DNA of 64,000 bases from Phycisphaerales bacterium (GTDB lineage: Bacteria; Planctomycetota; Phycisphaerae; Phycisphaerales; UBA1924). The translations under genes and the position numbers were made by a program. The stretch is taken from the NCBI GenBank assembly GCA_040217175.1, contig JAVJNT010000001.1, positions 682,001 to 746,000 of the forward strand, written 5' to 3'. Positions 27,229 to 36,554 of this stretch are shown piece by piece. The stretch's first letter is position 1. The number at the start of each line of letters is the position of its first letter. The notes beneath the pieces are model-generated. The model was not told the DNA's origin. It saw only the letters and a program-made list of their open reading frames with translations, and did not search any database.

Positions 27229-28590
27229 TTGACGCACGCAAAACCTCCCCAACCCGCTCGGCATCGGGGCGCTCGACGCAGCGTCGCGCTCGGCCTGGCC
27301 CTGGCACTCTCGGCCGGGTATCCGGCCTTCGTCGGCCTGCCCCTGCCAGCCGCGCTGCGTAGCGCCACTCAGCAGGCGGCCCGGGCCGACGACGTCGAGT
27401 CGCTGCGACAGAAGGCGCAGGAGCAACTCGCGGGGGTCGAGGGCCTGCGCTCGCCCGTGCGGCTGCTCTTTCGGAACGGTGAGTTCGTCGACGGAGAGCT
27501 CGTTTCCGAGACGGTCGAGAAGGTGACGCTCAACGTCGCGGGCATCGAGACCACCTTTGGCCAGTCGCGCATCGCACAGCTCGTGCGCCTGCCGGACTTG
27601 GCGACGCGGTATCGCCAGTGGCGAGCGGAGATCGACGACGGCGACGTGGGCCACATCGAGCAATTGATCCAATGGCTCGCGGGCGAGGAGCTCTACCACG
27701 TCGCGCACTACGAAGCGGCCAAGCTCTCGGTGAACCGGCCCCGCGACCCACGCGTGGATGCGCTCCTCCGGCGGATGCGCGGCATGGCGGCCTTGTTCGA
27801 GCAGCGCGGCCAGGGCGTCGCGCGCAAGCCAAGCGAGAACGAAAGGCCGATGCCGCTGCTCTCTCGCGAGCAGGTCAATCTGATCCGCGTCTACGAGCTC
27901 GACTTGCTGGATCCGCCGCGTATCCGCATCTCACCGCGCGACGTGCAGGAGTTCCTGCTGGCTTATCGCGAGGATCCCAGGGTGCCGCAGACGCCCGAGG
28001 GCCGCCAGGCGATGATGGCGGGCGACCCGGTCGACGTGTTGCGGCTGATGTTCGAGCTCAAGGCCCGCGAGTACTACGACCGCGTCCGAGTGCTCGACGA
28101 TCCGGCGACGGTGAAGATGTTCCGACGCGACGTCACCGGCTGGCTGGTCGCCGGCTGCGCGACGTCGCGCTGCCACGGCGGGGTCGAAGCCGGCTCGCTG
28201 CGGCTGGCGAACCGCAACGCCCGCGGCGAGGGACAGGCCTACACCAACTTCCTCGTGCTCACGAGGGCGACGCTCGCCGACGGCACGCCGTTGATCGACC
28301 TCGAAGAACCCGACAACAGCCCGTTGCTGCACCTGGGCCTGCGGCGTGAGGGCTCGCGCTTCCCCCATCCGGAGGTGCCGTCCGATCGCGGCGACGGAGA
28401 CGACTGGCGTCCGGTCTTTTCCCGAACCGAGGACGCCCGGTGGCGGCAGACCACGGCATGGGTCCGCTCGCTCTACCAACCCCGGCCGGAGTACCCGATC
28501 GAGTATCCGCCGCGAAGTGACCTTCAGGCCGAGGAGGCGGCATCTGATGTCCCGTCGGGTGAAGCGTCGGACGATGGGGGCCCGCCCTAG
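27229..28590 (+). CDS. Exported protein with a CX4CH heme-like motif, unknown function
   Basis: A 453-residue protein with a signal peptide (SVALGLALALSAGYPAFVGL). Residues about 80-115 look like a small beta-rich domain (VRLLFRNGEFVDGELVSETV). A helical middle follows, then a segment with CATSRCHGG at about residues 310-318. C-x4-C-H followed by GG resembles an unusual c-type heme attachment site, which would need to be tested. The C-terminal 60 residues are Pro/Glu-rich. The start is TTG 27229, six bases after mraY, so it is read with the mur genes. Its place there suggests an envelope role (inference). Confidence 0.6.
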   Translation: MTHAKPPQPARHRGARRSVALGLALALSAGYPAFVGLPLPAALRSATQQAARADDVESLRQKAQEQLAGVEGLRSPVRLLFRNGEFVDGELVSETVEKVTLNVAGIETTFGQSRIAQLVRLPDLATRYRQWRAEIDDGDVGHIEQLIQWLAGEELYHVAHYEAAKLSVNRPRDPRVDALLRRMRGMAALFEQRGQGVARKPSENERPMPLLSREQVNLIRVYELDLLDPPRIRISPRDVQEFLLAYREDPRVPQTPEGRQAMMAGDPVDVLRLMFELKAREYYDRVRVLDDPATVKMFRRDVTGWLVAGCATSRCHGGVEAGSLRLANRNARGEGQAYTNFLVLTRATLADGTPLIDLEEPDNSPLLHLGLRREGSRFPHPEVPSDRGDGDDWRPVFSRTEDARWRQTTAWVRSLYQPRPEYPIEYPPRSDLQAEEAASDVPSGEASDDGGPP

Positions 28591-28697
28591 ACTGGCCGCT
28601 GAGAACCGCTCGGCCACTCCGGGCGAACAGAAGACGCACGGAGCAGATCACCCGGCGAGGTGCGATGGCACCGCCGGCAGGTATTGGAGGCGTTTGG

Positions 28698-30125
28698 ATG
28701 GCAACTCGCGTGGCAGATCGTTCCGGTCGCGGCATCGTCGCACTCCTCGCGGTCGCGGGGATCGCGGGCTCGGCGTTCATGAGCGGGTGCGAGCAGGAAG
28801 ACCCCAGCGCCACGGCCCTCTCGGACGCGGCCATCCAGATCCGCACGATTTCGCCCGGGTCGGTCCCGCCAACGAGCGACGACTTCGCGACCTCGCAGTA
28901 CCGCTTGGCGTCGGGCAAGCTCGATGCCGCGGCGCGCGACGGCAACGACGCTCAGAAGGCGATCGCTGCGATCCTGAGCGCTGAGATCGCCATCGGAAAC
29001 GCACGCCCCGCGATGACCGCACTGGCGCGCATCGAACACGAGATCGGCTCGAAGCTCACGCGGATGACCTCGCTCGAAACCGCGCGTGTCTCGGCCCAGC
29101 AGACCGCAGAAGCCCTGGGTTCCTATGACCCATCGGCCGAGCGCGAGGCAATCGAGCAGCAGGCTTCCGAGCTCCAGCAGCAACTCAGTGATGCCCAGGA
29201 CGAGCGGCAACAGCTGGTGACGCAGGTCGAGTCGCTGAACGCCCAGATCGCTGGTCTGGAGGGCGAGGTCTCGACCATCCGGGGTCAGGAGAGCCAGTTG
29301 CGTGATCGTGCCTTGCGCGAAGATCCGATCACTGCTGCACAGACTTCGATCGAGGCGCGTGAGGTCGGCCGGCGAGCCGACGCACTGGAAGTCCAGGCAA
29401 GCAACCTCGACGCTCGTCGCTCCGTGCTGGGGCCACAAATCGAAGCACTCGAGGTCCGGGTCAATGCGATCGATGCCCGGCTGGCAATCCTGAGCCAGGC
29501 CGGTGCCACGGTTACCGCAGAAGCACAGCGTTCGATGATGGAGGCCAGCGAGGCCCGCGACCGGGCTCAGGAGTTTTCCGCCGAACTCATGGCTCTGGCC
29601 AGCGAAATCTCGGCGCTGCACCAGGACGAGGCCCAAGCGGCCCTGGGCGAGGCGCGGCAGGCTCTCGAACGGGCTGTCTCCGCCGCCCGGCGGGCGAATG
29701 ACGACGCGGTGAACGGCAACCTCGCAGCAGCCGGAGCGTCGCGATCGCTTGGCGACCTGCTCGCCCGCCGCGCTGCGAGCCTTACGCAAACCGCCGACGT
29801 TTTTTCCGGCCTCGCTGACCGCGGGCAGGGCGACCAGGCCCGCCGGCTGAGCGATCTTGCTGACCAGCTCTCGCAGCGGGCCGACGCGTTGAAGGGCGAC
29901 GCCATCTCGGCGCTGGAGTCGGCCGCGAGCGGACTGCGCCGCGTGCGAGCCCAGGGCGAGACGCGTGAGGCTTTGCAGAACGCTGCCGACGATCTCGATA
30001 GCGCGATCGAGAGGCTTGGTGGGGCTCGTTCCGGCGCCGACGACGATTGGGCCGATGAGCAGCCGGCCGACGAGGGAACGCCCGGAATGGATGGGGATGA
30101 TCCTTCCGGCGAGATGGGCGGCTGA
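28698..30125 (+). CDS. Coiled-coil lipoprotein of unknown function
   Basis: A 475-residue protein. The N-terminal signal peptide GIVALLAVAGIAGSAFMSGC ends in a lipobox-like Cys. Most of the rest is predicted long alpha-helical coiled coil: the stretch from about residue 130 to 330 is rich in Ala, Glu, Gln and Leu heptads (for example EQQASELQQQLSDAQDERQQ). The C-terminus is acidic (DDDWADEQPADEGTPG). ATG 28698 is chosen because GGAGG precedes it; an earlier in-frame start lacks support. It could span the periplasm as a structural or tethering protein, but no homologue is recognised. Confidence 0.6.
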   Translation: MATRVADRSGRGIVALLAVAGIAGSAFMSGCEQEDPSATALSDAAIQIRTISPGSVPPTSDDFATSQYRLASGKLDAAARDGNDAQKAIAAILSAEIAIGNARPAMTALARIEHEIGSKLTRMTSLETARVSAQQTAEALGSYDPSAEREAIEQQASELQQQLSDAQDERQQLVTQVESLNAQIAGLEGEVSTIRGQESQLRDRALREDPITAAQTSIEAREVGRRADALEVQASNLDARRSVLGPQIEALEVRVNAIDARLAILSQAGATVTAEAQRSMMEASEARDRAQEFSAELMALASEISALHQDEAQAALGEARQALERAVSAARRANDDAVNGNLAAAGASRSLGDLLARRAASLTQTADVFSGLADRGQGDQARRLSDLADQLSQRADALKGDAISALESAASGLRRVRAQGETREALQNAADDLDSAIERLGGARSGADDDWADEQPADEGTPGMDGDDPSGEMGG

Positions 30126-30175
30126 GGCTGTTCACGCGGCGATGACGCAGGTCTCGCAAACCTACTATCGCCTGC

Positions 30176-31153
30176 ATGACGACTACCGAATCTACCGACG
30201 TGACGCATACGGACCCAGGACCCGACCTCGTCGAGGTCAAGATGCACATCGCGGGGCCGAAGGCTCCTGTTTCAGGCGTCGTGACCCGGAACGATCGATG
30301 CACTGCCGGCAGCCGGGCCGCCGGCTTCGTCCGTCACGTCGAGATCGACGTATCTCAGACGCCGTTAGCAGGCTCGTTCGTGCCCGGGCAGAGCTTTGGC
30401 GTGCATGCGCCGGGCGAGGACCATCGCGGGAGGCCCCACGCGCTTCGGCTGTACTCGATTGCTTCGCCTGCCGAGGGCGAGGACGGGAAGGGCGGCGTCA
30501 TCGCCACGACGGTGAAGCGGCTCATCGACGAGAACGCGGCGGGTCCGGGCTTGCATCTGGGCGTGACCAGCAACTTCTTGTGCGACCTTCGGCCCGGTGA
30601 CGAACTCAAGCTCAGCGGACCCAATGGCAAGCGGTTCGTGCTGCCAGCGAGGCCCGACGAGCACGACTACGTGTTCTTCGCGACCGGCACGGGCATCGCG
30701 CCCTTTCGCGGCATGGTGCTCGATCTGCTGAAATCGACCTCGCGGAGCCGCATTGCCCTGGTCATGGGCGCCCCGTACGAGACCGACCTGCTCTACGACG
30801 ACGTGTTCAGCGCCCTGGCCGAGACGCACGATCGATTCACGTACCTCCCGACGGTGAGCCGACACGCCCACCGGGACGCTTCGCCGGGCTGCTACGTGCA
30901 GGACCGGCTGGAGCGCGATCGCGGCGTGCTGGGCGAGCTGCTCTGCAGCGATCGCGGGCTGGTGTACGTGTGCGGCCTGCTGGGCATGGATCTTGGCATC
31001 GTGCAGGGCATGGCCAGGACGATGCCGCCCGAGTGGCTGGGGCGATACCTGACGATCGACCCGGCGGTGGCCGGCGAGATTGACGGATGGACGCGCAAGA
31101 TGGTGCACCGCCAGGTCAAGCCAACTCGGCGGATGTTCCTCGAGGTATATTGA
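30176..31153 (+). CDS. Ferredoxin--NADP+ reductase, plant-type
   Basis: A 325-residue FAD enzyme that exchanges electrons between ferredoxin or flavodoxin and NADP(H). RLYSIASP is the FAD-binding motif, GVTSNFLCDLRPGDEL follows (the TSNFL segment resembles TCSNFL of the plant-type group), FATGTGIAPFRGMV is the NADP phosphate-binding loop, YVCGL is the C-terminal motif and the protein ends in FLEVY, with a terminal Tyr that stacks on the flavin. The N-terminal 30 residues are extra. TACTAT at 30163-30168, seven bases before the ATG, suggests a leaderless transcript; there is no Shine-Dalgarno. Confidence 0.88.
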   Translation: MTTTESTDVTHTDPGPDLVEVKMHIAGPKAPVSGVVTRNDRCTAGSRAAGFVRHVEIDVSQTPLAGSFVPGQSFGVHAPGEDHRGRPHALRLYSIASPAEGEDGKGGVIATTVKRLIDENAAGPGLHLGVTSNFLCDLRPGDELKLSGPNGKRFVLPARPDEHDYVFFATGTGIAPFRGMVLDLLKSTSRSRIALVMGAPYETDLLYDDVFSALAETHDRFTYLPTVSRHAHRDASPGCYVQDRLERDRGVLGELLCSDRGLVYVCGLLGMDLGIVQGMARTMPPEWLGRYLTIDPAVAGEIDGWTRKMVHRQVKPTRRMFLEVY

Positions 31154-31210
31154 GGCGTCTTGCCCGGTATATGATCGGGATCGATGGTTGGGCCCGGCCG
31201 CTCGATCGTA

Positions 31211-31239
31211 TTGACGGTGGGCCGGAGTTCGACTAGGTT
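31211..31239 (+). promoter_or_regulatory. Putative sigma-70-type promoter
   Basis: TTGACG (31211-31216) and TAGGTT (31234-31239) are separated by 17 bases in the 216-base gap upstream of the exported protein gene at 31370. The transcript would have a leader of about 120 bases. Confidence 0.45.
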
Positions 31240-31369
31240 TGGGGCCCCTGGAACCGCGAGGCCCGGGGTTGGCGTACCGGACAGCCTCTGCCGGCTGTTC
31301 ATGCCGATCTGTGCTCGGGCCGTGCTGGCCCCGCTTTCTGGATTGCGTTTGGCGTAAAGGAGCCAGCCC

Positions 31370-32479
31370 TTGCGAGGAACCCTGCCGCGGATCTTGGCGG
31401 TCGTGCTGGCGTTCGTATTCGGCGCGGCGGCGTTCGGGCAGACCGAGCTTCCCGACGGCGTGACGACCAAGTCGAGCCTGAGTCCTTCCGAAGAGCAGGC
31501 GATCGCCGACTGGGCAACCAGCAACTGGGCGATGGTGTCGGGCGACTCTCCGGTCGATGCTCGCGAAGCGCGTCGACGGCTCGTCGCGCCGCTGCTCGAT
31601 GCCGAAACGTCGGCTGGCTTCCGGCTCGCGATGGATCGGGCGCTCGCCGAGGAACTCCAGCGGGCGATCCAGGGCGACGACGTGTTCCGCGGCGTGAACG
31701 CGTGTTTGCTCTCGGGCTGGCTGGGCACCGATCGATCGGTGCGGGCGCTGACGGAGAACGTCCGCAGCGATCAGGTCGCTGTTCGCTTCGCGTCGGTCTC
31801 GGGGCTCGGCTATGCCTTCCGCGTTGCGGGCATCGGGCCCGTGGCGTTCCAGGGCCAGGTGGGGAACGCGGCGGTCGATGCACTGGCGGGCGTGCTTGCC
31901 TCCACTGAGAACCAGAGCCTGCTGGACGCTTCGGTCAAGTCCATGATCGAGGCGATGTCGGTGCCCGACCAGTCGATCTCGGGCTTCGGGGCGAGGTCGG
32001 CCGAGCGGCTGACCACGGCGGTGGGAGAACGGATCAATACGCTGCCGATCGACGAGCACTTGGACGCCAGGCTGCGTCCGCTGCTGCGGGCGATGGGCGA
32101 CGTGCGTACCCAGGTCACGCAGCGGCGCGGCAACATCTCGCAGGGTTGGCAGACGGCCCTGATGGAATTGCTCGGACGCACCGGGGCACTGGGCTTCCGC
32201 TATGTTCGGGCGGAGCGAGCCGGGACTCTCGGCGGCGGCGACGGCGAGCAGGTACGCACGACCGTGGAGACGGCCCTTCGGGTCTCGGGCACCATGCCCA
32301 CGCTGCTGCCGCTCGATCGCGGCGTGCAGGACCGCCTGCGGCAGCTCGACCTGGCATCGAACTTCGATCGGGCGTCGCGGGACGGCGGCAACGGCTACCA
32401 GCAGGCGAGCAACAACCTCTGGAGCGTGCTGGACTCGGAGTTCAACCTGCCCCGAGGCCGCTTCAACCTCGACAACTGA
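31370..32479 (+). CDS. Exported helical protein of unknown function
   Basis: A 369-residue protein with a signal peptide (ILAVVLAFVFGAAAFGQ). The mature part is mostly helical. It contains segments that look like HEAT/armadillo-type alpha repeats (VNACLLSGWLGTDRSVRALTENVR, quoted in part: GWLGTDRSVRALTENV), but no family is recognised. The start is TTG 31370; AAAGGAG lies about ten bases upstream and the signal peptide begins right after, which makes this start convincing. It is followed 46 bases later by the oppA gene, itself preceded by its own -10-like hexamer. Confidence 0.6.
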   Translation: MRGTLPRILAVVLAFVFGAAAFGQTELPDGVTTKSSLSPSEEQAIADWATSNWAMVSGDSPVDAREARRRLVAPLLDAETSAGFRLAMDRALAEELQRAIQGDDVFRGVNACLLSGWLGTDRSVRALTENVRSDQVAVRFASVSGLGYAFRVAGIGPVAFQGQVGNAAVDALAGVLASTENQSLLDASVKSMIEAMSVPDQSISGFGARSAERLTTAVGERINTLPIDEHLDARLRPLLRAMGDVRTQVTQRRGNISQGWQTALMELLGRTGALGFRYVRAERAGTLGGGDGEQVRTTVETALRVSGTMPTLLPLDRGVQDRLRQLDLASNFDRASRDGGNGYQQASNNLWSVLDSEFNLPRGRFNLDN

Positions 32480-32525
32480 AGCGATTTCGATCGCTCTTGT
32501 CCTGTCGGGCGTCGTACACTGCGCG

Positions 32526-34541
32526 ATGCTGAAGATCCTTGCGCCCGTGATCCTGCTGGTGCTCGTGGTGGCGGCCACGCTGGTGACCGACCGGCCGATG
32601 CCGCGGGCCGACTTTGCGTTCGTCAACCGCGGCGACGTCAACACGCTCGACCTGCAGAAGATGAGTTGGATGCAGGACCTGCGGGTGGCCCGCATCCTCT
32701 TCGAGGGGCTGGTGGCCAACGACGTCTTCACGCACGACTACGCCATCATCCCAGCGACCGCCGACCGGTGGGAGCTGAGCGACGACGGGCTGGAGTACAC
32801 CTTCCACATCCGCGAAGACGCCCTGTGGAGCAACGGTGAGCCGGTAAAGGCCGGCGACTTCGTGTATAGCTGGCGGCGGGCGATCCTTCCCGATACGGCG
32901 GCGGACTACACGAAGCTGTTCCAGCTCATCGAGGGAGCGACCGAGTTTGCCGACTGGCGGCAGGACCAGCTCGACGCGTTCAGCGAGAGCCCGTTGACGG
33001 GGGAGGAGCGCCGGCTGGAAGCCGAGGCGTTGTGGGAAGAGGCCAAGGCCAAGTTCGATGAGATGGTGGCGCTCGAGGCAATCGACGACCGGACGCTTCG
33101 GGTGAACCTGAAGCTACCGACGCCCTACTTCCTCGATCTGCTGGCGTTCGCGGTGTTCTACCCGGTGTATCCGCCGCTGGTGCGGCAGTACGAGAGCGTG
33201 GATGCGCAGACCGGGCTGATCCAGGCCAAGACGGGCTGGACGAAGCCGCCTGAGCTGGTGAGCAACGGGCCGTTCATGCTGACGAGCTGGCGATTCAAGC
33301 GGGACATGCGCTTCGAGCAGAACCCCCACTATTGGAACCGCGACTCGCTGAACCTCGAGACGATTAGCACGCCCTCGATCAACGATCCGAACGCCGCCGT
33401 GCTGGCGTACACGTCGGGCGTGGTCGACTGGGTGAGCGACGTGACGCCGGCGTACCGGGCCGACATGCTGGCCGACAAGATGGCGTTCTACCAGGAGAAC
33501 ATCGAGCAGTACGAGGAGCTCAAGGCCCAGGGCTACGACATGTTCGAGATCGATCGGCGGCTGCCCGACGATCCCCGCAAGGACATCCACGCCGTTCCAG
33601 CGTTCGGCACGTACTGGTACAACTTCAACTGCCTACCCACGCTGCCGGACGGCCGGCGCAATCCATTCTCCGACGCGCGTGTGCGGCGGGCGTTTGCGAT
33701 GACCATCGACAAGCAGAGCATCGTGCAGGACGTGCAGCGGCTGGGCAATCCGGTGGCGCGGACGATCATTCCCAAGGGTTCGATCGGCGGCTATACGAGC
33801 CCCGAAGGTCTCCCGTGCATCAGCGATGCCACGACCGAGGAAGAGAAGCAGGCGATCGTGGCCGAAGCGCGTCAGTTGCTGCGGGACGCGGGCTACGCAA
33901 CGCCGGCCGACGTACCGACGATCGAGATCCTGTTCAACAAGGACGGCGGGCACGACCTGATCGCCCAGGTCGTGCAGAAGAACTGGCAGGAGTACCTGGG
34001 CGTCAGCGTCCGACTGGCCCAGAAGGAGATCAAGGTCTTCCGCGATGATCTCAAGAAGCAGCGATACATGGTCAGCCGGGCGGGCTGGTACGGCGACTAC
34101 GGCGACCCCACGACGTTCCTCGACATCAATCGCATCGACGACGGCAACAACGACCGCAAGTACCACAACCCTCGTTACGAGGCGCTGCTGGATGAAGCGG
34201 CCGTCGAGCTCGACCCCGAGAAGCGGATGGCCTTGCTCAGCGAGGCCGAGCGGATCTCGATGGACGAAGACCTGCCGATGGTCCCGCTGTTCCATTACAT
34301 GACGGTCTACTTGTTCGACCCCGACACGCTGAGCGGACTCAACCCACACCCGCGGACCGAGCAGAACGTCTACCTGTTCGACGTGCTGGGCGACGGCAAG
34401 GGCACGGACGACGTGCGAACGATGCCGCTGCTGCCGCCCCTCTCTCCGACTGCGGGGCTCGACCCGCGGGGCGTCGAGACGGCGATCCTGGATCGTGACG
34501 ACCTGTTCGCGCTGCGGACGAAGCCCTCGGACGAGAACTGA
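32526..34541 (+). CDS. oppA: Oligopeptide ABC transporter substrate-binding protein
   Basis: A 671-residue family 5 extracytoplasmic solute-binding protein. An N-terminal hydrophobic segment (ILAPVILLVLVVAATLV) serves as signal or anchor and has no lipobox Cys. The domain start NRGDVNTLDLQKMSWMQD, then RILFEGLVANDV and LEYTFHIREDALWSNGEPV, is diagnostic. FDARVRRAF-type (SDARVRRAFAMTIDKQSIV) follows near the middle. It would capture peptides and pass them to OppB/C. At 671 residues it is longer than usual for OppA. TACACT at 32515-32520 lies five bases before the ATG. oppB follows 4 bases after the stop. Confidence 0.88.
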   Translation: MLKILAPVILLVLVVAATLVTDRPMPRADFAFVNRGDVNTLDLQKMSWMQDLRVARILFEGLVANDVFTHDYAIIPATADRWELSDDGLEYTFHIREDALWSNGEPVKAGDFVYSWRRAILPDTAADYTKLFQLIEGATEFADWRQDQLDAFSESPLTGEERRLEAEALWEEAKAKFDEMVALEAIDDRTLRVNLKLPTPYFLDLLAFAVFYPVYPPLVRQYESVDAQTGLIQAKTGWTKPPELVSNGPFMLTSWRFKRDMRFEQNPHYWNRDSLNLETISTPSINDPNAAVLAYTSGVVDWVSDVTPAYRADMLADKMAFYQENIEQYEELKAQGYDMFEIDRRLPDDPRKDIHAVPAFGTYWYNFNCLPTLPDGRRNPFSDARVRRAFAMTIDKQSIVQDVQRLGNPVARTIIPKGSIGGYTSPEGLPCISDATTEEEKQAIVAEARQLLRDAGYATPADVPTIEILFNKDGGHDLIAQVVQKNWQEYLGVSVRLAQKEIKVFRDDLKKQRYMVSRAGWYGDYGDPTTFLDINRIDDGNNDRKYHNPRYEALLDEAAVELDPEKRMALLSEAERISMDEDLPMVPLFHYMTVYLFDPDTLSGLNPHPRTEQNVYLFDVLGDGKGTDDVRTMPLLPPLSPTAGLDPRGVETAILDRDDLFALRTKPSDEN

Positions 34542-34545
34542 CCAC

Positions 34546-35553
34546 ATGCTTGGACTGATCATCCGACGGCTGGTGCAGCTTCCGATCATCGTGCTGGTGA
34601 TCTACACGCTGACGCTTGCGCTTGCTTGGGCGATACCGGGGAATCCGCTGGAGAACCCCGAGGGCCGCCAGCCCAAGCCCGAGGTCATCGAGGCGATGAA
34701 GCGCCAGTACAACCTCGACAGCTTCCCGAACTTCTATTGGTCCTACTTGGCGAACGCGACGGGCGTGAAGTACGCGGCCGATACCCTGAGCGGCGAACTT
34801 GCCCGCGAGCGTGAGCGGGCGGCGGCGGAGGGTCAGGCGCCGCCGCGGCGGTACGTATTCGACTTCGGGCCGAGCCTGCAGTACGAGGACTGGACGGTCA
34901 ACGAGATCGTGCGCGACTCGCTGCCGGTGTCAATTACGCTGGGTGCGATCGCGATCCTGATCGCACTGGGCGTCGGCGTTGTTGCTGGCATCGCGGGTGC
35001 CGTGAAGCCCAATTCGTTGGTCGACCTCGGCACGCTGATGGTGGCGTTGATCGGTATCAGCCTGCCGAGCTTCGTGATCGGAACGGTCCTGCTGCTGATC
35101 TTCCCGGTCTGGCTGGGGATCGGCGAGGTAGGGTCGAGCGCCGGCCCGTTGGACATGCTGCTGCCGGCGGTCACGCTGAGCCTGCCGTTTGCGGCGTATA
35201 TCGCCCGCCTGACGCGGATGGGCATGATCGACGCGCTCTCGACCGACTACGTGCGCACGGCCCGGGCCAAGGGCGTGAGCGAGCGCGTCGTGCTGCTGCG
35301 GCACGCGCTCAAGAACGCGTTCCTGCCGGTGCTCAGCTATCTCGGACCGGCGGCGGCGCTGGCGATGACAGGCTCGTTTATCGTCGAGCGCGTGTTCAAC
35401 GTGCCGGGCATGGGCCAGCACTTCGTCAACGGCGTGCAGAACAAGGACCTGTTCCTGATCATCGGCGTCGTGCTCGTCTTCGCGACCATGCTGGTGCTGT
35501 TCAACCTGGCCGTCGACGTGCTGTATCGCTGGGTCGATCCGAGGATCGCATAG
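34546..35553 (+). CDS. oppB: Oligopeptide ABC transporter permease
   Basis: A 335-residue inner-membrane permease of the BPD type. The N-terminal helix IIRRLVQLPIIVLVIYTLTL and FDFGPSLQYEDWTVNEIV are OppB family segments. The coupling loop DYVRTARAKGVSERVVLLRHALKN (EAA motif, quoted in part: VRTARAKGVSERVVL) docks on the ATPase. A charged insert of about 25-30 residues (ELARERERAAAEGQAPPRR) interrupts the first extracytoplasmic loop relative to enteric OppB. oppC, oppD and oppF do not follow; the next gene, 4 bases on, is an ion channel. The partner subunits must be encoded elsewhere. Confidence 0.9.
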   Translation: MLGLIIRRLVQLPIIVLVIYTLTLALAWAIPGNPLENPEGRQPKPEVIEAMKRQYNLDSFPNFYWSYLANATGVKYAADTLSGELARERERAAAEGQAPPRRYVFDFGPSLQYEDWTVNEIVRDSLPVSITLGAIAILIALGVGVVAGIAGAVKPNSLVDLGTLMVALIGISLPSFVIGTVLLLIFPVWLGIGEVGSSAGPLDMLLPAVTLSLPFAAYIARLTRMGMIDALSTDYVRTARAKGVSERVVLLRHALKNAFLPVLSYLGPAAALAMTGSFIVERVFNVPGMGQHFVNGVQNKDLFLIIGVVLVFATMLVLFNLAVDVLYRWVDPRIA

Positions 35554-35557
35554 TCCG

Positions 35558-36508
35558 ATGGAACCAACCGTCCAGTACGTGGGCGAGGCCGCGCCGGGCT
35601 CGCTGGTGCATCGCCTCAGGCAGATCGCCGAGGCCGGGTGGTTCCACGCGATCGTGGTCGGCGTCATCCTGGTGGCGGCGATCAACGTTGGGCTCGAGAC
35701 CTATCCGCAGATCATGGAGCGCGTCGGCCCCCTGCTGCTCGGGCTCGACAAGCTGATCATCGGCATTTTTATGGCCGAGTTGGTGATCCGCATCGGGGCG
35801 CACTGGCCGCGGCCCTGGCGGTTCTTCCTGAGCGGGTGGAACGTCTTTGACTTTGTCATCGTGGCCGTCTGCCTCTTGCCGCTGGGCGGGCCGTACGCCG
35901 CGGTCTTGCGGCTGGCCCGAGTGCTGCGCGTGCTGCGGCTGGTGACGGTGGTGCCGAGGCTGCGGGTGCTGGTCATCGCGCTGCTGCACGCAATCCCGTC
36001 GATCATCTACGTCACGCTGCTACTGGTGCTGCTGTTCTACGTGTACGCCGTGATGGGGACGGTGCTGTTCGGCAAGAACGATCCCGTGCACTTCGGTACG
36101 CTGCAGGACAGCATGTTCAGCCTCTTGCGGACGGTGACGCTCGAGGACTGGACCGACCTGTACTACATCCAGAGCTACGGCTCGGACGTCTACCGGCCGC
36201 CGGGCATTGATCGCTATCCGCACGCGCAGCCGCAGGCCATGCCGGTCGTGGCGGCGGTCTACTTCGTGAGCTTCGTCATCATTGGCACGATGATCGTGCT
36301 GAACCTCTTCATCGGTGTGGTCATTAGCTCGATGACGGAGGCCCAGGCCGAGAACGCCCGCGTCATGCTGGAGCAACGCGGCGAGGGCGACGACATGGGG
36401 GCCCAACTGGCCGCGATGGAGCGACGCATGCAGGAGATGGCCCATCAGACGTCCGTGCTGCGATCTGCCGTCGAGCGCGAGAACGGCCCGGCCAACGGAT
36501 CGCGTTGA
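35558..36508 (+). CDS. Voltage-gated cation channel, bacterial NaV/CaV-like (single domain)
   Basis: A 316-residue six-helix channel subunit expected to assemble as a tetramer in the inner membrane. S4 (about residues 115-135) carries Arg at every third position (LRLARVLRVLRL). S5 and S6 flank a pore loop with the filter TLEDWTD at 194-200. Bacterial sodium channels usually have TLESWxx, and engineered calcium-selective versions gain Asp at the same places, so calcium permeability is plausible here. The C-terminus (about 280-308) is a coiled coil (LAAMERRMQEMAHQTSVL), as in NaChBac/NavAb. The ATG lies 4 bases after oppB, so the two are read together. Confidence 0.88.
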   Translation: MEPTVQYVGEAAPGSLVHRLRQIAEAGWFHAIVVGVILVAAINVGLETYPQIMERVGPLLLGLDKLIIGIFMAELVIRIGAHWPRPWRFFLSGWNVFDFVIVAVCLLPLGGPYAAVLRLARVLRVLRLVTVVPRLRVLVIALLHAIPSIIYVTLLLVLLFYVYAVMGTVLFGKNDPVHFGTLQDSMFSLLRTVTLEDWTDLYYIQSYGSDVYRPPGIDRYPHAQPQAMPVVAAVYFVSFVIIGTMIVLNLFIGVVISSMTEAQAENARVMLEQRGEGDDMGAQLAAMERRMQEMAHQTSVLRSAVERENGPANGSR

Positions 36509-36526
36509 TCCATCGACCAGGCCTTG

Positions 36527-36554
36527 ACCAGAGAAGTCCTTGAAGTCTCTTGGT
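36527..36554. terminator. Weak hairpin between convergent genes
   Basis: ACCAGAGA and TCTCTTGGT pair with one bulged base around an 11-base loop, between the channel gene and the stop codon of the dockerin-like gene. No T-run follows on either strand, so termination is only suggested by position. Confidence 0.3.
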
